A program made the position numbers and the translations under genes. A stretch of DNA of 63,123 bases, taken from Rhodobacterales bacterium (GTDB lineage Bacteria; Pseudomonadota; Alphaproteobacteria; Rhodobacterales; Rhodobacteraceae). The stretch covers positions 1 to 63,123 of the forward strand of contig JAFLCY010000008.1 in assembly GCA_017303485.1 (NCBI GenBank), given 5' to 3'. A model generated the notes under the pieces. It ran no database searches, was not told where the DNA came from, and worked only from the letters and a program-made list of their open reading frames with translations. Within the stretch, counting starts at the first letter, position 1; each line of letters starts with the position of its first letter. Positions 19,824 to 26,907 of this stretch are shown here, in pieces.

Positions 19824-21431
19824 TCAGCGTTCGGTCAGCTTCAACTCGATGCGCCGGTTTTGTGCCCGCGAGGCCTCGTCATTGCCCGAGGCCACCGGCC
19901 GGTACTCGCCGAACCCGGTTGCGGCCATCCGGTCCGGAGGGAAGCCAAGCTCGTCCTGCATGAAACGCACCACCGACAGGGCGCGGGCCTGGCTCAGTTC
20001 CCAGTTGTCGGCGAAGGCCGCGCCGGGCGCGATGGGGACATTGTCGGTATGGCCGTCCACCCGGATGATCCAGTCGATCCCCGGAGGAATCTCGGCGCGG
20101 ACCTCGTCCAGGATGCGCACCACCCCGGCAATCTGCGCCCGCCCCTCCGGCGCCAGATCGGCGGAGCCCGGATTGAACAGCACCTCGGAGGAAAAGACAA
20201 AACGGTCGCCCACCACTCGTACGCCCTCACGGCCCTGCAACAGGGTGGACAGCTGGCCGAAGAATTCCGACCGGAAGCGGGCCAGGTCCTTGTTCTCCGC
20301 CTCCAGCCGCGCCGCCTCGGCGGCTTCCAGTTCGGCGCGCTTGCGCTGTTCCGCCGCCACCTGCGCCAGAGCGGTGTTCAGGTCCTTGCCCAGAGAGTCG
20401 AGCTGCACCTTCGCCGCCTCGTCCCGCGCCTTCGCATCGTCCAGCAGCGCTTGCAGGCTGCCCAACTGGCTGCGCAAAGCGGCGACCTGCTGGTTCAAAA
20501 GCTCCACCTCGCGCGCCGCCGCCAGCACCTTTTCCTGTTCGGCGAGAAGGGCCGTTTCCGCCGCCGAAAGGGCCGCATCCTTCTCGGTCGCCCCCTTCGC
20601 CGCCTCGGTCCGGGCGGCGGCGAGAAGGGTCAGCGTTTCCTCCGCCTTCTTCCGCTCGGCTTCCAGCGCCAGGGTCATTGCGGTTAGTTCGGTGTCGGAA
20701 TTGGCCAGCCGGTCGCGCAGGGCCTGAAGGGCTGCGGCATCGGCCAGCCGCGTCGCCTCGGCCTCGGTGATCTCGGTGTTTGCAGCCGCTAGCGCGGCCG
20801 CATCCTGCGCAGACTTGGCCTTTTCCTGCGCGAGCAAGGCCTCAAGCGCCTCCCGGCGGGCGGCGGCAAGGCGGGCGGCTTCAGCATTGGCGTCCACCTC
20901 GTCCCGCGCCTTGGCCAGCGCCAGCGTCATCGCCTCGGCCTCGCTTACCAGCTTGGCCTTCGCCGCCTCCAGATCGGCGACCGAGACCGTCAACCGCTCC
21001 GCCTCGCCCCGCGCCCGGTCACGTTCCACCAGCAGCGCCGCCACTTGCGTCTCGAAATCGGTGATCCTGCTCTTGGCCGTTGCAAGCTCGCTTTCCCGCG
21101 CGGTCAGATCAGCGGTCAGGGTCGCGATCATCCCGGCCTGCCGGTCGCCCTCGGCCCGGGCCGCCGCGAGTCCCGCCTGCAGCTCGGCCACCCGCGCCTC
21201 AAGGCCGGTGGCCTTGGCCTTTTCCAGCCCCAGCGCGTCAGCCAGTTGCGCGACCTGCGCGGTCAGCGAGGACAGCTCGCTGTCCTGCGTCGTGATGGTG
21301 TCGCGCAGGACCGATTGCATCACGGTGAAGATGGTCAGGACGAACATCAGCACCATCAGAAGCGTCGTCACCGCATCGACGAAGCCCGGCCAGATCAGGC
21401 TAGAGTCGCGGCGCCGGGTCCGGGTCGCCAT
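19824..21431 (-). CDS. MotB/TolR-like protein with long coiled coil and OmpA peptidoglycan-binding domain
   Basis: A 535-residue protein with a short cytoplasmic N-terminus, one membrane helix (FVDAVTTLLMVLMFVLTIFTVM, residues about 17-38), a very long alanine/glutamate-rich coiled coil (about 45-390), and a C-terminal OmpA domain with DGHTDNVPI near residue 462 and the closing SRAQNRRIELKLTE. The stop of the ExbB-like gene lies just before its start, so the pair is probably translated together. The domain order fits the stator half of a proton-driven motor complex reaching through the periplasm to peptidoglycan. The function is unassigned; it is not a typical MotB because of the coiled coil. 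Confidence 0.86.
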   Translation of the reverse strand: MATRTRRRDSSLIWPGFVDAVTTLLMVLMFVLTIFTVMQSVLRDTITTQDSELSSLTAQVAQLADALGLEKAKATGLEARVAELQAGLAAARAEGDRQAGMIATLTADLTARESELATAKSRITDFETQVAALLVERDRARGEAERLTVSVADLEAAKAKLVSEAEAMTLALAKARDEVDANAEAARLAAARREALEALLAQEKAKSAQDAAALAAANTEITEAEATRLADAAALQALRDRLANSDTELTAMTLALEAERKKAEETLTLLAAARTEAAKGATEKDAALSAAETALLAEQEKVLAAAREVELLNQQVAALRSQLGSLQALLDDAKARDEAAKVQLDSLGKDLNTALAQVAAEQRKRAELEAAEAARLEAENKDLARFRSEFFGQLSTLLQGREGVRVVGDRFVFSSEVLFNPGSADLAPEGRAQIAGVVRILDEVRAEIPPGIDWIIRVDGHTDNVPIAPGAAFADNWELSQARALSVVRFMQDELGFPPDRMAATGFGEYRPVASGNDEASRAQNRRIELKLTER

Positions 21432-21432
21432 G

Positions 21433-22602
21433 TCAGACCCGCCCGGTGCTGCGGCCCAGTTGGCGGATCGCGGCGGTCAGTTGGGAAATGTCGGTCTTGA
21501 GGTCGGTCAGCGTCTCCTGCCGCCCTGCCGACATCTCCTCCAGGATGCGCAGTAGCTGCACGTCGATCGAGCGCAGACGCATCCGGCTTTCGGGGTCGGC
21601 GCTGCCGCCTTCCGTCGCTTCCAGCACCGCCAGCAGTTTCTCCTGCCCCTCTGCGATCCGGCGCAGGGCGGCGGTCTGGCCTTTCTCGGCGTCAAGCTTT
21701 TCGGTCAGGCGGCTCATGGCGGTCACCAACTCGCCGATCCGCGCCTCGGAATGGAAGCGGTTGGCCTCGGTCTGGGCCTGCAGGGCCTGCAATTCCTCCA
21801 TCTGCTGCGCCATGTGGTCGACCAGCATGCCAAGCGCGTTCTGGTCAGAGCCTTCGCCATCGCCCGCAAAGCCCAGCCGGGTGATCGAGGACAGCCATTC
21901 CTCCAACTCGCGGATGAAGCGGTTCTGTCCATGGCCCGCAAACAGCTCCAGCAGCCCCAGCACCAGTGACCCGGCAAGGCCGAGGAGCGAGGAGGAAAAG
22001 GCGGTGCCCATCCCGCCCAACTGGCTTTCAAGGCCGCCCATCAGCTTGCCGAACACATCCAGCCCGCTTTCGCCTTCCTGCGGGGCGAGCGAGCGGATGG
22101 TCTCGACCACGGCGGGGACGGTGGTGGCCAGCCCCCAGAAGGTGCCAAGAAGGCCAAGGAAAACCAGCAGGTTGATCAGGTAGCGCGTGATGTCGCGGGC
22201 CTCGTCGATCCGCTGCACGACCGAATCCTGGATCGACCGCGACGAGGAGGCCGAGATCGACATCCGCGCCGACCGCGACCGCAAGAGCGCCGCCAGCGGC
22301 GCCAGAAGGCGCGGCGGAGTCTCCGACTCGGCTCCGGCGCCACGGACGAAATTCTCGATCCAGTAGACCGACTGCGCCAGGATCCAGACCTGCCAGAAGC
22401 AGGAAAAGACGCCGAACAGAAACACCAGCCCGATGACACTGTTCAGGACCGGGTTGGTCTGAAGGATGTTCAGCACCGTGCCGTGAATGAACCAGGCCCC
22501 GGCACCCACCAGAATGCAGACCAAGAGCATGGTGGTGATCGCACGGATCGGCTGCGAGAAGGTCGTCGCGACCTCAGCCGCCCGGGTGTCTGTCTGGGAC
22601 AT
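21433..22602 (-). CDS. ExbB/TolQ/MotA-like proton channel protein
   Basis: A 389-residue membrane protein. Membrane segments are TTMLLVCILVGAGAWFI near residue 25, SVIGLVFLFGVFSCFWQVWIL near residue 55, YLINLLVFLGLLGTFWGLATTVPAVV near residue 140 and GTAFSSSLLGLAGSLVLGLLELF near residue 195, the last two carrying the GLLGTFWGL and GTAFSSSLLG motifs of MotA/TolQ/ExbB channels. A cytoplasmic tail of about 170 residues (227-389) looks helical. The ATG at 22602 is used because it begins the soluble N-terminus MSQTDTR. It precedes the OmpA-domain partner with one base between the genes. Confidence 0.85.
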   Translation of the reverse strand: MSQTDTRAAEVATTFSQPIRAITTMLLVCILVGAGAWFIHGTVLNILQTNPVLNSVIGLVFLFGVFSCFWQVWILAQSVYWIENFVRGAGAESETPPRLLAPLAALLRSRSARMSISASSSRSIQDSVVQRIDEARDITRYLINLLVFLGLLGTFWGLATTVPAVVETIRSLAPQEGESGLDVFGKLMGGLESQLGGMGTAFSSSLLGLAGSLVLGLLELFAGHGQNRFIRELEEWLSSITRLGFAGDGEGSDQNALGMLVDHMAQQMEELQALQAQTEANRFHSEARIGELVTAMSRLTEKLDAEKGQTAALRRIAEGQEKLLAVLEATEGGSADPESRMRLRSIDVQLLRILEEMSAGRQETLTDLKTDISQLTAAIRQLGRSTGRV

Positions 22603-22713
22603 GCTGCCCTCTGGTTCCCTGCCTTGGCAGGAGTCTATCAGGATGGCCGCAACAGCCAAGCAAAAGCTCAGACCGGAAATCGGAAGGCCCAGTCCTGGAA
22701 GGCGCAGTCGTCG

Positions 22714-23745
22714 TCACGCTTCTGATCGAGTGCCCAACCTGCGCGACAAGCGCATCCATGCATATTCAAGAAGGGCCGTCGCGGCGAGGGCCGCAATACC
22801 CCCGCCAAGGGTCAGCACGATGCGCGCGATCGTCGCCTGTGCCGCCGACTGCGAGGTCAGCGCCGTCATCACCGTACCAAGCATGACCGTGACGGCGAAC
22901 TGATAGACCAGAACCGGCCTCGCCCCGTGGATCATCAGCCAGCCGAAGCCGATGCCCGTCAGGCAGAACATCACCGCAAGCAGCGAGACTTCCGGGATCT
23001 CGGCGTAGATCGCCAGAACCGGAAGCGCCGCGAGGACGCCCAAGAAGGTGGCCAGCATCCGCGCCCGCGCTTCGGCCAGCATCAGGCCCCGGGTGGGAAA
23101 GACCACCGGGAACAGGGCCGCCATCGCCAGCATCATGTCCGAGGCGGGCAGCGTGGCGTAAAGCGAAAAGCTGATCCCCGTCAGCACCAGCGCCCGGATG
23201 ACAGAACCGGCAAGCAGGCTGTCTTCGGCAGTCTGCGGATCGTCGATGTGAATGTCCTCTCGCCGCGGCGGAAGGAGCGCATAGGCCAGCACGATCAGCA
23301 CGCCGCCGACAAGACCGGCATAGGTAAGTTCATCCCGCACGATATCGAGCAGGGCACGGTTCTGCAGGCCCATCGACGATATGATCACCATCAGCAGCGC
23401 GATGATCATCCCGACCGGATTTCCCTGCTGGCGGGCAATCTGGATGCCGAGCAGGAAGACCGTGAAGGCGGTCAGCACCATGAGCCAGGGGATCTCCCGC
23501 GTCAGTGCAACCAGGAAGGACAGCCCCCAGGCCAGCGCCGGAACACCGACGGCCATACCGATCACCCGGACCGGGTTGAAGGCGCCGCGCAGGCCAAGAA
23601 TCAACCCCACGGGCAGGGCAACGGCAAGTGGGGGCATCTGCGGCGTGGCGAAATGGGCCACGATCAGGGCAGCCGCGCTCATCACCCCGACGCGGGCGGG
23701 AAACAACGGATCGTCTTCGGCCAGCGGCCTTGGCGCGACATACAT
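22714..23745 (-). CDS. DUF2955 / FUSC-like integral membrane protein
   Basis: A 343-residue membrane protein with about ten hydrophobic helices in two groups separated by a soluble loop (LLPPRREDIHIDDPQTAED near residues 157-175). This resembles the membrane half of aromatic-acid exporters such as AaeB, and DUF2955 proteins commonly lie beside an HlyD-type protein. The predicted role is efflux of an organic acid or hydrophobic compound through the inner membrane. It starts nine bases after the hlyD-like stop, so both are transcribed from the promoter at about 24960-24985. Confidence 0.82.
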   Translation of the reverse strand: MYVAPRPLAEDDPLFPARVGVMSAAALIVAHFATPQMPPLAVALPVGLILGLRGAFNPVRVIGMAVGVPALAWGLSFLVALTREIPWLMVLTAFTVFLLGIQIARQQGNPVGMIIALLMVIISSMGLQNRALLDIVRDELTYAGLVGGVLIVLAYALLPPRREDIHIDDPQTAEDSLLAGSVIRALVLTGISFSLYATLPASDMMLAMAALFPVVFPTRGLMLAEARARMLATFLGVLAALPVLAIYAEIPEVSLLAVMFCLTGIGFGWLMIHGARPVLVYQFAVTVMLGTVMTALTSQSAAQATIARIVLTLGGGIAALAATALLEYAWMRLSRRLGTRSEA

Positions 23746-23754
23746 GGCCTGACC

Positions 23755-24930
23755 TCAGTAGAGATAGCTGATCCACGACCGCAGACGCTGCAGCGCACCG
23801 GCGATGCCTGTCACGACACCGGGGCTGCTTTCCGGGATCACCACGACATCGACCTGGCCACCAAAGCGGATCGGATAATCGGCGGCGATCCCGAGCGCGT
23901 CGAAGTCAATGCGAACCGGCATTCGCCGTGCCGGCTCGAACCATTGTGTCGGCGCGGCATTGACCGGCAGCCCGCCCGACTGGTTTGGCCCGGCGGCGAT
24001 ACCCCAGCCGATGCTGTTCACCTTGCCTTCGAAAATGTGCCCGGGGGCCGCGTCGAACAGCAGACGCGCGCTGCTGCCCGGCTTGATCATTCGAAGCTGG
24101 TTTTCGCGCAGTTCGGCAGTGATCCAGATATCCTCGCCGTCCAGAAAGGTCAGGGTCGGCGTCCCGACGCTGACGAACTGGCCCACGGCCAGCTTCATGT
24201 TGCTGACGGCACCGACGGCTGGCGCCAGGATGGTGGTCGAGATCAGGTCATATTCCGCCTGTTCCAGCGCAAGCCGCGCCGTCTCCAGCTTTGGATTGCT
24301 GTCAACCTCGCCCAGTTGCCGTTGCGCGGCCTCTGCCTGGGCCATGGCGGTATCCAGTGCTGCCTCGGCGGCCTTGAGCTGGCTGGCTGCCTGTTCCGCC
24401 TGCACGCGGGAGACAGAACCGCGGTCCGCGAGCCTCTGCAACCGCTCGGCATCCGCGCGGAGACGGTCGACATTGGCCCGGGCCTGCGCCACCTGCGCCT
24501 GGGCCGCCTCGATCTGGGCTGTCGATGCGTCAACGCCAAGCGCTGCGTCGCGCAGCTTTTCCCGGGCGCTGGCGACGGCCAGTTCATAGGGCCGGGGATC
24601 AACGCGGAACAGCGGTGTTCCCGCCTGCACGATCTGGTTGTCCTGCACCAGCACCTCGGTCACGCGGCCCGAGACGCGGGGGGCGATCTGGATGACCTGT
24701 GCGGTGATGGTGCCGCGTTGGGTGGACGGGGCAAACTTGTCGGCGATCGCATGCCAGCCGATGATCAGCAGCGCCAGCGCCAAGATCACCGCCGACAGGG
24801 TCAGCGCGCTGTTGTTGCGCGCAGGTTCCGGCTCCGCAGCAGGCGGCACTGGAGCCGGCGGCTCCGGTACGATTTCCGGTTCCACCGCAACCTCTTTCAG
24901 CGCAGGCGCAGCGCTTGTGTCGTCAGTCAT
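23755..24930 (-). CDS. HlyD-family periplasmic adaptor (membrane fusion protein)
   Basis: A 391-residue protein with an N-terminal cytoplasmic tail rich in Pro and Glu, one membrane helix (LSAVILALALLIIGWHAIA near residues 45-63), a barrel/lipoyl half-motif (QIAPRVSGRVTEVLVQDNQIVQAG near residue 86), a long alpha-hairpin (about 115-220) and a second lipoyl half (TILAPAVGAVSNMKLAVGQFV). It would link the DUF2955 permease to the outer membrane or release substrate to the periplasm, as AaeA does for AaeB. It is the first gene of the two-gene operon and its start is 15 bases downstream of an AAAGAA-N6-TTCTTT operator. Confidence 0.9.
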   Translation of the reverse strand: MTDDTSAAPALKEVAVEPEIVPEPPAPVPPAAEPEPARNNSALTLSAVILALALLIIGWHAIADKFAPSTQRGTITAQVIQIAPRVSGRVTEVLVQDNQIVQAGTPLFRVDPRPYELAVASAREKLRDAALGVDASTAQIEAAQAQVAQARANVDRLRADAERLQRLADRGSVSRVQAEQAASQLKAAEAALDTAMAQAEAAQRQLGEVDSNPKLETARLALEQAEYDLISTTILAPAVGAVSNMKLAVGQFVSVGTPTLTFLDGEDIWITAELRENQLRMIKPGSSARLLFDAAPGHIFEGKVNSIGWGIAAGPNQSGGLPVNAAPTQWFEPARRMPVRIDFDALGIAADYPIRFGGQVDVVVIPESSPGVVTGIAGALQRLRSWISYLY

Positions 24931-24944
24931 GGCTTGTCCATCAA

Positions 24945-24985
24945 AAAGAATGATCTTTCTTTATAAGAGCCGCATCGTCAGTCAA
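24945..24985 (-). promoter_or_regulatory. hlyD-DUF2955 promoter with TetR operator copy 1
   Basis: On the minus strand TTGACT (24985-24980) and TATAAA (24965-24960) resemble -35 and -10 boxes, though the 14-bp spacing is short; the overlapping TAAAGA gives 16 bp. The palindrome AAAGAA-TGATCT-TTCTTT (24945-24962) overlaps the -10 region. The same half-sites with the same 6-base spacer occur at 25785-25802 and 25866-25883 around the tetR gene, so this is a likely repressor site. Confidence 0.6.
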
Positions 24986-25151
24986 GGATTCTTCTCCTGA
25001 CACGAATGGAATTCGCGCAAGGGAGCCAGAACGGCGGGAACGACAGACGAAACCATCGTGCCTGCCACAGAGCTTGCCGCGGCCAACCGTCCTGATAGTT
25101 GGCAGGGGAACGGGCTCTGACGGCGGCTTCACGTCCTGTCACAACCGCCGA

Positions 25152-25733
25152 TTACAAGGTCTTGCCCTGCAAGTACTCGATCACCTCCCGATCAATCCCG
25201 GCATCCGGTCCGAGCAGGCTGCGCGCGGCGCTTAAGCCGAACATCAGCACGAAGACAAGTTTGCCGGTCCGGTCCGGCTCAGCGATATCGTCATACAACC
25301 TGGCCAGATCGGCGCACCGCGCGAGAAAGACCCGATACTGCTCTTGCAGATGCGCGTTCAGCGCAGTGTCGGTCTGCGCTTCGGCAAGGCCCAGCAAGGC
25401 CAGGCGGCCGTAGTCGATCCCGGTTTCCTGCCTGCGCAGGTTCAGGCCTTCCCAGATCGCCTTCAGCGCGGCGAACAATCCGCCAGAAGGTGGGGCGCTG
25501 GCAATCGGGTCAAGAACCTCGGCAACGCTGTGCATGGATTCGGCGATGCTGGCGACGATCAACTCCTCCTTGCTGGCGAAGTACCCATAGACTGCACCGG
25601 CGGAGAGGTCGGACTCGCGGATGATGTCCTGCATGGACGTCTGGTGAATCCCGCGGCGCAGAAAGCAGGCCTGCGTGGCCGCGATGATCCGCGCGCGCTG
25701 CGCCTGCCTGCGCTTTTCGGTGATTCTTGGCAT
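25152..25733 (-). CDS. TetR/AcrR family transcriptional regulator
   Basis: A 193-residue regulator. The N-terminal helix-turn-helix is visible as RIIAATQACFLRRGIHQTSMQDIIRESDLSAGAVYGYFASKEELI (residues about 15-60). The C-terminal ligand-binding domain is less conserved. The ATG at 25733 follows AGAGGAT by seven bases; a 38-residue upstream extension has no homology-like features. It is transcribed toward the hlyD-DUF2955 operon 221 bases away and has a matching operator 52 bases before its own start, so it probably represses both itself and the efflux pair. The inducer is unknown. Confidence 0.92.
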   Translation of the reverse strand: MPRITEKRRQAQRARIIAATQACFLRRGIHQTSMQDIIRESDLSAGAVYGYFASKEELIVASIAESMHSVAEVLDPIASAPPSGGLFAALKAIWEGLNLRRQETGIDYGRLALLGLAEAQTDTALNAHLQEQYRVFLARCADLARLYDDIAEPDRTGKLVFVLMFGLSAARSLLGPDAGIDREVIEYLQGKTL

Positions 25734-25781
25734 CTTGAATCCTCTGCCGCGCCCCCGCCGGAACCTGATATTGATCTCTCT

Positions 25782-25805
25782 CACAAAGAACAAGCGTTCT
25801 CTGTG
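25782..25805. promoter_or_regulatory. TetR operator copy 2, upstream of tetR
   Basis: CACAAAGAAC (25782-25791) and GTTCTCTGTG (25796-25805) are inverted with one mismatch around AAGC. The core AAAGAA-CAAGCG-TTCTCT (25785-25802) matches the half-sites and spacing of the other two copies. The position before the tetR start suggests autoregulation. Confidence 0.6.
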
Positions 25806-25848
25806 ATATCGATTCGATGGGAGAGCCGGCCCCAGGGCGTTTGACAAA

Positions 25849-25900
25849 GATCACGTATCATACAAAAAGAATTTTCCTTCTTTTTGTATGGTACGTGATC
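25849..25900. promoter_or_regulatory. 52-base hairpin palindrome carrying TetR operator copy 3
   Basis: Two 23-base arms, 25849-25871 and 25878-25900, pair with only one G-T mismatch around TTTTCC. The centre is AAAGAA-TTTTCC-TTCTTT (25866-25883), the same core as copies 1 and 2. TTGACA at 25841-25846 lies just outside the left arm. The right arm runs into the likely GTG start of the lactonase relic at 25895. No T-run follows either arm, so an operator is favoured over a terminator. Confidence 0.6.
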
Positions 25901-26263
25901 AAAGTCACCACCCTTCACACCGGCACCGTCGCCATCAAGACCAAGCAGCAGGCTGGCACCGATGGCCGAAGCGCGCCAGGCCGCAAGATCGACATGCCGC
26001 GGGACCAGGTCTGGTCCGCACCGCTGCCGATTCTGTGCTACCTGATCGAGCATCCCGAAGGGAACTTCGTGGTGGATACCGGAGACACCTGGCGCAACTC
26101 GCTGCGGGGCTACGCGCCGTCGACGGTGGGCTGCCTGATACAGGACAAGGCAGAGATCCTGGCCATCTGCGCCCGGATCGCAGGCGCAAATCCGGAGGTC
26201 GCGGTTTCCCTTTGGCGCCGCCGTCAACCGGCAAGTGCTGGTCCGGATCGTGCCACCCTTTAG
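25895..26263 (+). pseudogene. Truncated N-acyl-homoserine-lactonase-like metallo-beta-lactamase gene
   Basis: The first 70 or so residues (IKVTTLHTGTVAIK, then PLPILCYLIEHPEGNFVVDTGDT) match the N-terminus of AHL lactonase-family MBL-fold enzymes. The HxHxDH metal motif that should follow is absent: after RGYAPSTVG the sequence changes to unrelated residues and stops at 122 codons, where intact family members are about 250 or more. A deletion joining the 5' part to foreign DNA is the simplest reading; a frame change near 26208 may also have occurred in the tail. The GTG start at 25895 is tentative. The product cannot be a working lactonase. It is divergent from tetR and carries the strongest operator copy. 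Confidence 0.7.
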
Positions 26264-26718
26264 ACCGGAACGTTCAGGCTGTGCTTCACCCGCTTCAGCG
26301 TGAAGCTGGTGTTGATCGACTGCACGTTCGGCAGTTCGACAATGGCGTTCTTCACCGTCGCCTCGTAGTGGCGCACGCTAGTCGCGATTACTTGCAGCAC
26401 ATAATCGTATTCGCCACTGAGCGAATAGCACTGCATGACCTCGGGCACCTTGGCGACCGCCTCCTCGAAGGCGCGCAGGCGGTCGCGCTGGTGGTGGGAA
26501 ATCTTTACGAAGCACAGCACAAGGATCTCGAACCCTACCGCCTCCGGGTCCACAACGAAGCGTTTCGGGCTGATCGCGCCGATCTCTTGCAGGCGTTGCA
26601 ACCGCCGCCAGCAGGGTGAATGGCTGAGCCCTGCCACCTCGCCCAATTCGCGCAAGGTCAGGTCTGGCCGATCCTGCAAGGCGCGCAGGATGCGGCGGTC
26701 CGGTTCGTCAAGCTCCAT
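26260..26718 (-). CDS. Lrp/AsnC family transcriptional regulator
   Basis: A 152-residue regulator with the N-terminal helix-turn-helix (DEPDRRILRALQDRPDLTLRELGEVAGLSHSPCWRRLQRLQEIGAI, residues 3-48) and a C-terminal RAM/effector domain (AVAKVPEVMQCYSLSGEYDYVLQVIATSV). It is divergent from the 2-oxoacid ferredoxin oxidoreductase gene with a 189-base shared promoter region. By analogy with BkdR, which controls branched-chain keto acid breakdown in pseudomonads, it probably senses leucine or another amino acid and controls that gene; this is inference from position. Confidence 0.93.
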   Translation of the reverse strand: MELDEPDRRILRALQDRPDLTLRELGEVAGLSHSPCWRRLQRLQEIGAISPKRFVVDPEAVGFEILVLCFVKISHHQRDRLRAFEEAVAKVPEVMQCYSLSGEYDYVLQVIATSVRHYEATVKNAIVELPNVQSINTSFTLKRVKHSLNVPV

Positions 26719-26769
26719 CCGACTCCTCCGGCGACAGGTTGGCGATGGGTCGCACTCTACAGCAACATG

Positions 26770-26798
26770 TTACCACTATTCCCGTAAATCATGATACA
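26770..26798 (+). promoter_or_regulatory. Candidate promoter of the 2-oxoacid ferredoxin oxidoreductase gene
   Basis: TTACCA (26770-26775) and GATACA (26793-26798) are spaced by 17 bases on the plus strand. The palindrome ATCATGAT (26788-26795) overlaps the -10 box and could be part of an Lrp site. The transcript would start near 26805, which excludes the ATG at 26791 as a start codon. Confidence 0.4.
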
Positions 26799-26907
26799 GT
26801 GTTCCAATCAGGCCAGCGATCTGGCCCGCATTGGCGACCCTGTTTCTGCTGACCTGTCCTACGCTGACCTGGGAGCGGTCCGATTGCGCGGGCCGGGGGC
26901 ACACGGC

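Noticed and set aside
19824-22602. Zorya-like ZorAB anti-phage motor
   Set aside because: The MotA-like and OmpA-like pair recalls ZorA/ZorB, but no ZorC/D/E-type helicase, nuclease or ATPase gene adjoins, and the long periplasmic coiled coil is unlike ZorB.
25895-26263. Functional quorum-quenching lactonase
   Set aside because: The metal-binding HxHxDH motif and the remainder of the catalytic domain are missing.
26791-26907. Upstream ATG start for the ferredoxin oxidoreductase
   Set aside because: The extra 39 residues have no family similarity and the codon lies in a likely -10 region; ATG 26908 begins the conserved sequence.
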